From Enterococcus hirae ATCC 9790 (GTDB lineage: Bacteria; Bacillota; Bacilli; Lactobacillales; Enterococcaceae), in NCBI RefSeq assembly GCF_000271405.2, contig NC_018081.1, forward strand, positions 2,524,912 to 2,588,911: DNA of 64,000 nt, written 5' to 3'. The translations under genes and the position numbers were made by a program. Positions 53,652-62,982 of the stretch are shown piece after piece (position 1 is the first letter of the stretch; the number at the start of each line of letters is the position of its first letter). The notes beneath the pieces are model-generated. The model did not search any database. It was not told the origin of the DNA and was given only the letters and a program-made list of their open reading frames with translations.

Positions 53652-54998
53652 CTATCCTTGTGGCTTTTTTAAAATTTCAAGACCAATCAGCCCAATTGCT
53701 GGTTTCTCTAATTCACTGCTGAGGATATATATTTGATCTTCTTCCGTATATACTTCTAATTCTTTTTTTGTAGATAAATCTTTAATCACATGATGTTTAT
53801 CGGCCTCAATGTCAGCTAAAAATATTTTTTCTTGTGTAAAGCGAATACTTTGAAAGGCATAATGTATGGTTTGATCTTTGCTGTATGTCAATTTCCACTG
53901 ATTTTGCCATTCTTTAGGTTGTGAGCGAGTTTCATAGATTCCTTCTCCATAGATATTTAGCCAATTCCCAATTTCCTGTAAGATTTTGGTTTCTTCATCA
54001 GTAAAGGTACCATCTGGTTTTGGCCCAACTCCTAAGATCAAATTCCCACCTTTGCTGACCACATCGACAAAAGTTTCCAATAGTTCTTGGGAACTCTTAA
54101 AGCGATCATTTGGTACATAGCCCCAATCATCACCAATCGGGATATTACTTTCCCAAACTTTCTTGGGAATTTCAGCTAGTTCTGGCACCTTTCGTTCAGG
54201 GGTCACATAGTTCTCATGTCTGCCCCCCATCATACGATCCACAATAATTAATTCCGGTTGCTTCTCACGAGCGATTTCTGCTAATCGATCCATTTCCAGG
54301 TCTTCTTTTTTCTGTCCACACCAACCAGCATCTAACCATAAAAGATCCACATGACCATAGTTATGCGTGATTTCTTTAATCTGATTATGAACAAAACTTA
54401 CGTAACGTTGCCAAATTTCTGGGTAACGTTCCGTATCATAGCTCGCATGACGCCCCTTGATCGTATCGTCATCTAACCAATAAAACGACGAATACCAATT
54501 GGCTTTTGAATAGTAGGCTCCTGTTGCTATTTCTTCTTTACGAAAAGCCTCAAAAACTTCTTTTAAAATATCTCTTTTAAACGGGCTTTGTTTACCGCCA
54601 ACCTTATATTCTGTTTCAAGAGTATTGTACATATTAAACCCATCGTGATGTTTCGTTGTAAAAATACAATACTTAAAGCCTGCTTCTTTACATATACTTG
54701 CCCATTTCTTTGCCTGTAATTTTTCTGGGTTAAACTCTTTAATCAAATTCCAGTAGTCTAGTTGCAGTTGTTTAAAATCTTTCCGAAACTCACGCCCTTC
54801 TCTTGCCCAAAGGTCTTTTTCAGAAAGTTGCCAAGATTCTACGATTCCTGCTTGAGCATAAAGTCCGTAGTGAAAAATCACGCCAAGTTTTAAATCTTGA
54901 AACCATTCTAATCGTTCTTTTAGCATTTCTGTTTCTGGATAAGTCCTATGATCTAATTCAACCTCTTTAGGTACCTCGATATCTCCGCGTATCGCCAT
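53652..54998 (-). CDS. Alpha-L-fucosidase (GH29), enzyme 1
   Basis: A 448-aa cytosolic GH29 enzyme. HYGLYA near 43 (catalytic-domain opening), FTTKHHDGF near 113-121, and the nucleophile D223 in VDLLWLDAGW. A short beta domain follows from ~360. No signal peptide, so it acts on imported glycans and releases L-fucose. It begins the operon with the permeases and binding protein; its start faces the repeated CTATGTAA sites. GAAAGGGG precedes the ATG. GH29 can also act on alpha-1,3/4 or 1,2 linkages; which one is unknown. Confidence 0.92.
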   Translation of the reverse strand: MAIRGDIEVPKEVELDHRTYPETEMLKERLEWFQDLKLGVIFHYGLYAQAGIVESWQLSEKDLWAREGREFRKDFKQLQLDYWNLIKEFNPEKLQAKKWASICKEAGFKYCIFTTKHHDGFNMYNTLETEYKVGGKQSPFKRDILKEVFEAFRKEEIATGAYYSKANWYSSFYWLDDDTIKGRHASYDTERYPEIWQRYVSFVHNQIKEITHNYGHVDLLWLDAGWCGQKKEDLEMDRLAEIAREKQPELIIVDRMMGGRHENYVTPERKVPELAEIPKKVWESNIPIGDDWGYVPNDRFKSSQELLETFVDVVSKGGNLILGVGPKPDGTFTDEETKILQEIGNWLNIYGEGIYETRSQPKEWQNQWKLTYSKDQTIHYAFQSIRFTQEKIFLADIEADKHHVIKDLSTKKELEVYTEEDQIYILSSELEKPAIGLIGLEILKKPQG

Positions 54999-55056
54999 TT
55001 ATGAAACCCCTTTCATGTTTGTGCTTTAAATTTACAAAAAAAGCAAGGCAACAGCA

Positions 55057-55183
55057 ATATGTAAAAAGCATAAGCTATGTAAAAACAGCATAAAGCGTAA
55101 CTTATTTAGAGGATATCTATATCTTATCTCTTAGTCGGAAAGTAACTATGTAAAAGTAGAAAAAGCTATGTAATAATCGCATA
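55057..55183. promoter_or_regulatory. Four CTATGTAA-type repeats between divergent glycan operons
   Basis: Copies at 55057-55072, 55075-55092, 55146-55159 and 55166-55183 share [AC]TATGTAAAA-N-AGCATA (the third lacks the GCATA end). They form two tandem pairs with 18-20 nt periodicity, as AraC-family sites often do. The last copy ends near the expected -35 of the plus-strand promoter. Confidence 0.65.
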
Positions 55184-55210
55184 CTGATAGAAAACATAAA
55201 TAAACCTAAC

Positions 55211-55216
55211 TATAAT
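55211..55216 (+). promoter_or_regulatory. -10 box for the DUF624 gene
   Basis: A perfect TATAAT 39 nt before the ATG with no good -35, which fits a promoter that needs an activator bound at the repeats upstream. Confidence 0.6.
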
Positions 55217-55254
55217 AAAAAGAGCTGTATGACTAATACAAGGAGGTTTTAGCT

Positions 55255-55899
55255 ATGAATCAACATAAACGATCACCACATTCTATTTTTGATTTCACCT
55301 ATTCTTTAGGAAAATTCTTGCTTTTTCTCATCAAGCTCCAAGTATTTTGGTTTTTATCGGTATTAAAAGGTTGTATTCTACTAGGAACTTTTCCCGCAAG
55401 TGTTACCGTTCTCAAATTTTTCTATCATTTATTTGAAGAAAAACAAATTCCGCAAGTCTTATATTCAGATTTTCAAACAAGCTTCAATAATCTGTTTATT
55501 TCAACAAATCAACTAGGCTATGCTGCTGGCATGTTACTAGGATTTCTATGGATGGATCTGAGAATTGCAGCTGTGTATTTACAAAACCCTTTCATTCATA
55601 TGGGGATCTTATTATTATTTATCGCAACTGTCATAGTCATTCTTTATTTATTCCCAGTATTTTTACGTTATGATTTGTCATTCACACAATATTTCAAACA
55701 AGCATTATTTCTATCTTTGTGTAGCTTGATTGAAACCGTAGCGATTATTCTGGGGATCTTTGTCGTGACGGCTGTCTCTACCTTTTTCCCAATTTTGACA
55801 ATCGTGGCTTTTGTGCCTTTATTCTGTTTGCCATTAAGTTGGTTCTCTTTGCAATCAATGATTAAAATTGAAGAAAAAAATCGTACGTTAACGCAATAA
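55255..55899 (+). CDS. DUF624 membrane protein (YesL-like)
   Basis: A 214-aa protein with about five membrane helices. The DUF624 pattern shows in FLFLIKLQVFWFLSVLKGCILLGTFPASVTVLKFF and LRYDLSFTQYFKQALFLS. YesL-type proteins are routinely found beside LplABC-like oligosaccharide importers; their role is not established. AAGGAGG precedes the ATG. First gene of the plus-strand half of the glycan locus; the GH20 gene follows after 422 nt. Confidence 0.88.
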   Translation: MNQHKRSPHSIFDFTYSLGKFLLFLIKLQVFWFLSVLKGCILLGTFPASVTVLKFFYHLFEEKQIPQVLYSDFQTSFNNLFISTNQLGYAAGMLLGFLWMDLRIAAVYLQNPFIHMGILLLFIATVIVILYLFPVFLRYDLSFTQYFKQALFLSLCSLIETVAIILGIFVVTAVSTFFPILTIVAFVPLFCLPLSWFSLQSMIKIEEKNRTLTQ

Positions 55900-56321
55900 C
55901 AAAAAACAAACCTTAAATCAAACAAACAGCTAAAAGCTGTAACAGAACTGCGAGGAGATTTTACAAGGAAACCTCAATAATAGCTCTTTTTTTAACTTAC
56001 AATCTACAATGCGATTCGTCAGCCCTTTAGGTAAAAGTCAAATGTCTGTTTCACTCCTTATTCATAATTGTCGCCATCAAAGGGAACCTTCTGCCAATCG
56101 TTGACTCAAGCCTTTTTTCAATTTTTGCTAAGGCTACTACCTGTTACTTATCCCTTTAGCTTTTTCTTTCATTTATTATTTTCCAGAAGCTGATTGGCTA
56201 TGTATATTCATCAACTTTCACTATGTCAAATAAACAGATTATGTACTTTCAAGCTAGTTATTTTCTTTTTTTACAAGTGCTATATACTGAAAATGAAAAC
56301 GATTACTTCAAGGAGGTTATT
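55900..56321. other. Intergenic region with weak hairpin and possible operator half-sites
   Basis: GAGG/CCTC hairpin with TCTTTTTTT near 55952-55995 may end the DUF624 transcript. CTATGTATATTCAT (56198) and CTATGTCAAATAAAC (56221) resemble the 55.1-kb repeats in their first six bases; they could give the hexosaminidase operon its own control. Confidence 0.4.
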
Positions 56322-58190
56322 ATGCAAGTTTCAATCGAACTTACAGATGTCATGCGTGATTTTTTTGAAATTGCGACAAACGAATTAGCGTTAACTATTT
56401 CAGATAATGGAAAACCACTCCAACTGATTCAGCGTAACGGTTCATTAAAAATTGAAAATAAAGAAAACGAAACGTTTATCTATTTTCAGGAAAAAGCCCA
56501 TCTTTTTCGAGCGCTGTCACTCTGGTTAGATCGCTGTGAAGAAGAATTTGTTTATGAAGAGTTTCCGCAATTTGAAAAAATTGGGCCCATGGTAGATCTT
56601 TCTAGAAATGCTGTGATGACTGTTGATCAGCTGAAACACTTTTTTGTTCTTTGTAGCAAGATGGGATTAAATAGCTGCATGCTTTATATGGAAGATACGT
56701 ATCAAATCCCTGATTATCCTTATTTTGGTTATTGTCGTGGTGCCTATTCTCTTGAGGAATTAAAGGCGTTGGATGCTTTTGCAGACACAATAGGAATCGA
56801 GCTGATTCCTTGTATTCAAACGCTGGCTCATTTAACTAATCCGCTAAAATGGGGATTTGCCAATGGCATGAGAGATACAAGTGATATTCTCCTTGTGGAA
56901 GAGGAAAAAACATATCAATTTTTAGATCGTGCAATTTCTGTGATCGCAGCCGCTTTTAAAACGTCAAAAATTCATATCGGGATGGACGAAGCTCATGATC
57001 TGGGACGTGGTCATTATTTAACCCAGCATGGTTTGATCGATCGCTTTGATATTATGGAAAAGCATCTGAAAAAAGTAATGGAAATCTGCAGGAACTATCA
57101 GTTACAGCCCATGATGTGGAGCGATATGTTTTTTAGAATCGGTTCAAAGTCAGGAGACTATTACGATAAAGACGTATATTTTCCAGAAGATTTGATTGCA
57201 AAGATTCCTGAAATTAGTATGGTTTATTGGGATTATTACCATCATTCAAAAGAAGAATACCAATTGCATTTTTCAAATCATAAAAAATTGCAACGACCGA
57301 TCGTTTTTGCGGGCGGTATCTGGACGTGGAATGGTCTTGCACCAAATTATGGAAAATCGTTTGAAACGACCAGTGCTAGCCTTTCTGTCGCAAAAGAGGA
57401 AAAAATCAACGAAGTTTATGCTACTTTATGGGGCGATGATAGTGCTGAAACACCGATCATCGCAAGTTTGTTAGGATTACAACAATTCAGCGAGGAACAA
57501 TTTGCTCCTGAAGTAAGCATGGAACTGATTAAAGAGCGTTTCCGTCTCTTCCACCATCTTGAGGCTGATGATTTTTTACTGCTAGATGCTTTTGATCAGA
57601 CGAAAGGTGTAGCAAAAAATAACCCTGATGGATCAAATAGTAGTAAGTTGGCACTTTATCAAGATCTATTATACGGTCTTTACGATGTTGATCTGCAAAA
57701 TTTAGAACTTCCTTCGCATTATAAGGACTTAAGTGAGAAACTATCTAGCATAACAGCTAATGAGGACACACAAACGATGTTTACTTTTTATCAGAAATTA
57801 GCACAAGTCCTTTTTGTAAAAACAAATTTGATCGGTCGCTCTTATCGAGCCTACCAATCAAAAAGGAATGACCAGTTACAACTAATCCTTCACGAACTGG
57901 AAGTTCTCACCAAAAAGATCAATGAGTTGCAACACCTCCATCGCCAGCTATGGTTTGAATGGAATAAACCCTTTGGCTATGAAATTATCGATCTTCGTTA
58001 CGGTGCCTTAAAAAGTCGGATAGAAACAACCGTTTGGCGACTGAAGAAATTTTTAACAGGAGAAATCAAGCAATTGCCTGAGCTTGAGCAAACGCCTTTA
58101 CCCTTCGATGCTCCTTTCAAAACAGCAAGCGGTGTCGGGCGAAACTTGTTCCATGGAATTTATAGTGCTAGTAAACTATCAGATATCTAA
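56322..58190 (+). CDS. Beta-N-acetylhexosaminidase-like glycosidase (GH20)
   Basis: A 622-aa cytosolic protein. After a ~85-residue N-terminal domain comes a barrel: GPMVDLSRNAVMTVDQL, MEDTYQIPDYPYFGY, and the GH20 catalytic pair D222-E223 in HIGMDEAHDLGRG; MMWSDMFFR, VYWDYYHH, FAGGIWTWNGL and ATLWGDDSAE follow. Size and layout recall the intracellular GH20C of Streptococcus pneumoniae, which sits in a locus with a GH29 gene. It should cut terminal GlcNAc or GalNAc. The start at 56322 is fixed by AAGGAGG; an earlier in-frame ATG at 56223 lacks support. Heads a three-gene operon. Confidence 0.88.
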   Translation: MQVSIELTDVMRDFFEIATNELALTISDNGKPLQLIQRNGSLKIENKENETFIYFQEKAHLFRALSLWLDRCEEEFVYEEFPQFEKIGPMVDLSRNAVMTVDQLKHFFVLCSKMGLNSCMLYMEDTYQIPDYPYFGYCRGAYSLEELKALDAFADTIGIELIPCIQTLAHLTNPLKWGFANGMRDTSDILLVEEEKTYQFLDRAISVIAAAFKTSKIHIGMDEAHDLGRGHYLTQHGLIDRFDIMEKHLKKVMEICRNYQLQPMMWSDMFFRIGSKSGDYYDKDVYFPEDLIAKIPEISMVYWDYYHHSKEEYQLHFSNHKKLQRPIVFAGGIWTWNGLAPNYGKSFETTSASLSVAKEEKINEVYATLWGDDSAETPIIASLLGLQQFSEEQFAPEVSMELIKERFRLFHHLEADDFLLLDAFDQTKGVAKNNPDGSNSSKLALYQDLLYGLYDVDLQNLELPSHYKDLSEKLSSITANEDTQTMFTFYQKLAQVLFVKTNLIGRSYRAYQSKRNDQLQLILHELEVLTKKINELQHLHRQLWFEWNKPFGYEIIDLRYGALKSRIETTVWRLKKFLTGEIKQLPELEQTPLPFDAPFKTASGVGRNLFHGIYSASKLSDI

Positions 58191-58205
58191 AGGCAGGGAT
58201 AAAAA

Positions 58206-58691
58206 ATGAAAAAGAGAACTCTTTTTTTGGTCATTCTGAGTATTTTTTTGTTGGTCACTGCTGCTTCTCAGCTTGTCAGAAACGTGCCTCGTGTCGAAGC
58301 AAAACAGACATCTACTAAAATCACTGGGAAAATCAATAATCAAAGAACTGCGAACATCTGCCATCAGATTTTACAACAAAATTTAAAGGCTGCAACGGAT
58401 AAAAATCTGAACGACTATTTAGCAACACTAGTCAAAGATGCACATAAAGCGACCACAAAAGAAATGCAGCAATTTTTTAAAGACTATGATGTCAGTCATG
58501 AACTGCTTTCTTTCGAAGTAATCAAACAAGCACCTCAATCGATGTTAGTAGTGGCAGAACAAAAAACAGTGAATCATGGGAAGAAGGCATATCGAGATCA
58601 TATCACAACGGCATATCACACCTTTATTTTTGAAGAGAATAAATGGAAAATCAAAGAAACAACAATGACAAATACACAATTTTTAAATTAG
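58206..58691 (+). CDS. Small exported protein of unknown function in the glycan operon
   Basis: A 161-aa protein with a signal or anchor segment at 5-22 (LFLVILSIFLLVTAASQL). The remainder is about 125 residues of helices then strands (NICHQILQQNLKAATDKNLNDYLATLV, SHELLSFEVIKQAPQSMLVVAEQKTV, YHTFIFEENKWKIKETTMT), an arrangement like NTF2/SnoaL-type or DUF4440 domains. It is tightly placed: 16 nt after the GH20 gene and 11 nt before the second fucosidase. It is the only exported product of this half-operon besides DUF624. Role unknown. Confidence 0.75.
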   Translation: MKKRTLFLVILSIFLLVTAASQLVRNVPRVEAKQTSTKITGKINNQRTANICHQILQQNLKAATDKNLNDYLATLVKDAHKATTKEMQQFFKDYDVSHELLSFEVIKQAPQSMLVVAEQKTVNHGKKAYRDHITTAYHTFIFEENKWKIKETTMTNTQFLN

Positions 58692-58701
58692 GAGTGTTCA
58701 T

Positions 58702-60006
58702 ATGAAAAAATTCAATAATTGGCCTACCGACTATCCTGATCCTAACTGGTTTATCCATGATCGTTTTGGTTTGTTTATCCATTTTGGCTTGTTCAGTGTG
58801 GGAGCTAGACACGAATGGTTTATGACCACAGAACAAGTCTCTTTAAAGGAATATTCAAAAAAATATTTTCAGCATTTTAACCCTGATTTGTTTGATGCAG
58901 ATGCTTGGGCAAAAGAAGCCGCTCGCTGTGGGGTGAAATACATGGTATTCACGACAAAACATCATGAAGGCTTTGCCTTATGGGATACGAAACAAACTGA
59001 TTACAAAATCACCAATACTGCTTTTGGACGAGATCTTCTGGCAGAGCTACTCCCGGCTTTTCGCAAAGTCGGGATCAAAATCGGGTTATACCACTCACTG
59101 ATCGATTGGCGCCATGAACATTTCCCACTGGACGGACTGCATCCTGAAAGAGAGAACCAGAAACTGCGAGAAAAAAATTCCGAAAGAGATATCAAGATTT
59201 ATCAACGCTATCTTCGCGAACAAGTCAAAGAACTACTGACAGAATATGGAAAAATCGATTATTTATGGTTCGATTTTTCTTACAGCCACCGCGATTGGGG
59301 TTGGTCAAAAGGAAAAGGGCACATTGATTGGGATAGCGAAGCACTAGAAAAGCTCTGCTTAGAACTGCAACCCCATCTCCTATTGAATGATCGGCTTGAT
59401 TTAGGCCATGGCATCACTACTCCAGAACAGTTTCAACCTGATAAACCATTAGAGAAAAACGGCATGCCTGTTATCTGGGAAGCCTGTCAGACAATGTATG
59501 GCACTTGGGGGTATGACCGTGACAATATGGAATGGAAAAGTAGTGAGATGCTTTTGAAAATGCTGATTGATACCGTTTCAAAAAATGGGAATTTCTTGAT
59601 GAATATTGGTCCTAATCCACGAGGAATGATTGATACGAAAACGTTGGAACGGCTTCATGCTATCGGGGATTGGATGACCCTTCACAAAGCATCTGTCATT
59701 GGCTGTTCATATAGCGCCTTTGAAGCTCCTGACGATTGCCGATATACACAAAATGGAAACAAGCTTTATCTGCATCTCTTTTCTTATCCTTACCGCAACC
59801 TTCATCTTAAAGGATTAGCAGGTAAAGTTGAGTTTATTCGTCTGCTCAATGATGGCTCGGAAATTTTTTATCGAGGATTTGATCCGGACGAAGTGATTAC
59901 TTCTACAGAAGCAGTCATTGCTCCAGAAGATCTTGTCATCACCTTGCCAATCATCAAGCCTGATGTGCTGATCCCAGTAATTGAAATTACCTTGAAAGAC
60001 GATTAA
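58702..60006 (+). CDS. Alpha-L-fucosidase (GH29), enzyme 2
   Basis: A 434-aa cytosolic GH29 enzyme, only distantly similar to enzyme 1. FIHFGLFSVGARHEW near 25-39, FTTKHHEGFALWDT near 83-96, nucleophile D191 in IDYLWFDFSY, and NGNFLMNIGPNPRG. Shorter C-terminal beta domain than exported fucosidases, no signal peptide, no binding modules. Having two divergent GH29 enzymes suggests two different fucose linkages are handled. TAGGAGTG precedes the ATG. Confidence 0.92.
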   Translation: MKKFNNWPTDYPDPNWFIHDRFGLFIHFGLFSVGARHEWFMTTEQVSLKEYSKKYFQHFNPDLFDADAWAKEAARCGVKYMVFTTKHHEGFALWDTKQTDYKITNTAFGRDLLAELLPAFRKVGIKIGLYHSLIDWRHEHFPLDGLHPERENQKLREKNSERDIKIYQRYLREQVKELLTEYGKIDYLWFDFSYSHRDWGWSKGKGHIDWDSEALEKLCLELQPHLLLNDRLDLGHGITTPEQFQPDKPLEKNGMPVIWEACQTMYGTWGYDRDNMEWKSSEMLLKMLIDTVSKNGNFLMNIGPNPRGMIDTKTLERLHAIGDWMTLHKASVIGCSYSAFEAPDDCRYTQNGNKLYLHLFSYPYRNLHLKGLAGKVEFIRLLNDGSEIFYRGFDPDEVITSTEAVIAPEDLVITLPIIKPDVLIPVIEITLKDD

Positions 60007-60116
60007 AGAACAAATATAAAGCAGATGATACTTCCTTCGTCGATTCACAAAAAATACTGGCATCGAAAGCTTGTAAAAACATACTTTTAGTGAGAAATAT
60101 AGTAAAACATTTGAAT

Positions 60117-60165
60117 AACTACCCAAGTTATATGCTGAAAAAGCAACAATTTGGGTAGTTATTTC
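60117..60165. terminator. Bidirectional terminator
   Basis: Perfect 10-bp stem AACTACCCAA/TTGGGTAGTT with a 24-nt loop between the convergent fucosidase and AraC-type genes. Confidence 0.85.
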
Positions 60166-60282
60166 AGTCTTTTACAATTATTTGCTTTTGTTTTTTTAGT
60201 TAGAAGCTCAAAACTGGAAATAAAATGACTTCTTCGTCCTGCTCCAGTTCGATGCCCCCCTTAGTTTACTCCTATTTATTGC

Positions 60283-62517
60283 TTATAAAGTTCCTTCTCT
60301 ATTCATTGTTCGGTATTGACCTGGAGTCACACCAACGTTCGTCCTGAATTTTCTCGTATAGTTTGAAACATCATAATAACCATTCTTTTGAATAATCGTT
60401 TTTATTGGCAAATCAGTTTCTATTAAGTCTTGCTTGATTTTTTCTAGCCGCAATTCTTGCAGATATTTTGAAAAAGTAGTACCTGTTTCTTTTTTGATAA
60501 AACGGCTAAGGTATGAAACTGAAAGTTGAAATTCATCTGCCAACTTTTCCATAGATAATTGGGAAGAAGCATAGTTTTTGTGAAGATATTCGAACAATTC
60601 TTTTTTCAGCACAGACTCTTGATTTTGTGGCTTAACTTGCATAACCTCACAGATCATTTTTGCGAGCATTAATAGTTGTTGCTTCAATTCGAGTAAATTA
60701 CTAAACTTGGCACTTTTTTCTGCTTTTTTCAAAATTGTTTTATTTTGCAAATTACTACTTACTTTAGCAACTGCATTTAATAGATAAAAACCATACATTT
60801 TTTGTCCACTATAAGAAAAATGTTCTTTAATCCCCCGCTCAATCAACGATTCTATCGTTTCCGCAGCGATCGTTAAGTCTCCTTGACGCAGACTTTGAAT
60901 CAATTTCAGTTTTTCTCCATCTGGGTAATTAATGCTGGTTGAAGACTCTTCACCTGGAATTTCATTATAGAAAACAAAGTTATTTTCTACTGTTGAATAG
61001 TCTAATGCGGCCAAACCTTCAATATAAGAAGCATTGATCTTCGTAAGGTTTTCAGTACTATTTCCTACTCCTATCCTAAAAGTACCGTAACACGCTTTTT
61101 TTAGTTGCTGAATCATCTCTATTACAACTTTCTTGTGACTAGTTTTTTCATAGGTACTAAAGATATAGGCGGTCACTCCTGCAGATAGGATCTCTGTACC
61201 ATATCCCGAAAAGTTCTTTCCACTTACTTTCAGCGGTAACTCATTAGCTGTGTCGTCAATGCTCTGGATAGGATAATCAACTACGACGACAAAATAGCAA
61301 GTACCGGTAAAATGTACTTGGACAGAGTTCAGTAGAACTAATGAATCTTCTGGAGACTTAAATTTCCCTCCTAAAATTTTTCTAAGGACCTGTTCTCTCG
61401 CATGGGGAGTCTGTCGTTTAATTTCTTTATGTAGCTCTTCATGTTCGTTCAAAAATTGCGCCAACGTTTCATAGACATTCCCGTTGGAAACAGCTACACC
61501 GATTTTATTTCGATAATATTGATCAATCAATTTTTCAATGTTGCGGATTGGCTGTGAAAAACGAGTACCTATAATCACTACAAGCACTAGACCAAACACA
61601 AATATCACAAAAAAAAGTTTTAAAAACTTTTGGTGGATGGTATTGATCTTTGTCAAAGCTTGTGATGGATCCATTACAGAAACAAATGACATATTCAAAT
61701 CCCTGCTATTCAAAGACTGGACAAGATAGTTTCGATGGTTGTAGTAAAAATTATCCTGTTGCAAGATCATTTGAATTTGCTTCGGCTGATGCAAATGCGC
61801 CGTTAGTTTGTTATTACTGGTATCTGCTGCTAGAATACGATACGAGTCATCAATCAGATAGTTGGTACTGATACCATCACTATTGGAAAGATTCAACAGC
61901 TTATTCAAAATCGAAAGATTGATTGAATAGATTGCTGCGCCATAAAAATGCATTTCTGCATCTTTAATTGGAACAATGTAAAAAAGTTGTGTGGAATTAG
62001 GTTCTTTTTTCAGGGTTAGTCCAGTTGGAATATCGTTATCAAGATGTGAAAGCAGCTCTTTTTTATCAAGCGAATGATTATTGATTTTTCGTTGCAAAAA
62101 ATTGTCCACTGACAAGCTACCGGTAGATGAAAACAATGTATTTGGTTTTTCTTTGTAGTAAAGATAAATTTCCTCAACAAAATCATTACTTAGCTTATAT
62201 TGTTGCAAGCTAAGCTGTCCTTCACGAGCATAATAACTATGGGAAAGCCTTCCAGGTGAAAGATTAGTGTTATAAGGAATATGTTGAGTGATATTATCCA
62301 ATTGCAAAAACTTATTTTCAGATGAGTACTTCAATTGGAGTAACTGATTTTTGGCTGTCAAAACAACTTGCTGATTAATGCTTTCTTTAGCCGTATGAAA
62401 CCAAATTAACGATACCATAAAAAATGGCACTAGAAAGACAAAAAGATAAGATAAAATCGACTTAGAAAGCTGTCTGTGCTGTTTATTTTTCCCGTTAGTA
62501 GCAACTTCTCGTACCAT
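60283..62517 (-). CDS. Membrane-spanning AraC-family regulator
   Basis: A 744-aa regulator with its own sensor. Membrane segments at about 22-44 and 295-318 enclose a ~250-residue extracellular domain of Cache-like character (FVEEIYLYYKEKPNTLFSSTGSL, FYGAAIYSINLSILNKLL). The cytoplasmic part continues with a short HAMP-like stretch (RFSQPIRNIEKLIDQYY) and ends in two AraC helix-turn-helix units (MEKLADEFQLSVSYLSRFIKKE; IKTIIQKNGYYDVSNYTRKFR). Such one-piece YesN-like sensors regulate neighbouring Lpl-type importers. AAGGAGG precedes the ATG. It is the natural candidate to bind the CTATGTAA repeats. Confidence 0.88.
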   Translation of the reverse strand: MVREVATNGKNKQHRQLSKSILSYLFVFLVPFFMVSLIWFHTAKESINQQVVLTAKNQLLQLKYSSENKFLQLDNITQHIPYNTNLSPGRLSHSYYAREGQLSLQQYKLSNDFVEEIYLYYKEKPNTLFSSTGSLSVDNFLQRKINNHSLDKKELLSHLDNDIPTGLTLKKEPNSTQLFYIVPIKDAEMHFYGAAIYSINLSILNKLLNLSNSDGISTNYLIDDSYRILAADTSNNKLTAHLHQPKQIQMILQQDNFYYNHRNYLVQSLNSRDLNMSFVSVMDPSQALTKINTIHQKFLKLFFVIFVFGLVLVVIIGTRFSQPIRNIEKLIDQYYRNKIGVAVSNGNVYETLAQFLNEHEELHKEIKRQTPHAREQVLRKILGGKFKSPEDSLVLLNSVQVHFTGTCYFVVVVDYPIQSIDDTANELPLKVSGKNFSGYGTEILSAGVTAYIFSTYEKTSHKKVVIEMIQQLKKACYGTFRIGVGNSTENLTKINASYIEGLAALDYSTVENNFVFYNEIPGEESSTSINYPDGEKLKLIQSLRQGDLTIAAETIESLIERGIKEHFSYSGQKMYGFYLLNAVAKVSSNLQNKTILKKAEKSAKFSNLLELKQQLLMLAKMICEVMQVKPQNQESVLKKELFEYLHKNYASSQLSMEKLADEFQLSVSYLSRFIKKETGTTFSKYLQELRLEKIKQDLIETDLPIKTIIQKNGYYDVSNYTRKFRTNVGVTPGQYRTMNREGTL

Positions 62518-62827
62518 ATGTCCCTCCTTGATTCTTTAGCTAATCCTGTCGTGTTATCTAGGGCTTTAGTTATAAATAGCAACTTTTCATTTCTATAATT
62601 ACTCCTCACAATTCCATCCGCACTGGTCAATGAATAGATATCTACAGGCTGCTGATCCCGATGAAAATACCTAAAAAAGCTGATCCATCAACTTCATAGA
62701 ACCATTTTCATTATCCTGACACCCCAGCTTTTTGCCGCCACATTTTATTTACATATATCACAAATCTAATTTTTATCTGTTATTCTTCCATCGTTTCCTT
62801 TTATTCCAACGTATGTATGCCTCGATT

Positions 62828-62959
62828 ATAAAGCGCTTTCTAAACAAAGGAAATCCTTGCTTAAAATTTTGATCATTGTTCAAAAATTAGCAAGATTTTT
62901 GTTCAACTCATTCATTTTTATTCAAAAGCATTTTATTCGCAAAAAGAAAGCGCTATAAT
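62828..62959 (+). promoter_or_regulatory. Promoter region of the DeoR gene with two cre-like boxes
   Basis: ATAAAGCGCTTTCT (62828-62841) and AGAAAGCGCTATAA (62945-62958) both resemble CcpA cre sites. The second overlaps TATAAT (62954-62959), the likely -10 for the gene at 62983. The rest of 62518-62982 shows no gene. Confidence 0.55.
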
Positions 62960-62982
62960 AAAAGAAAAACTTGGAGAAAAAA

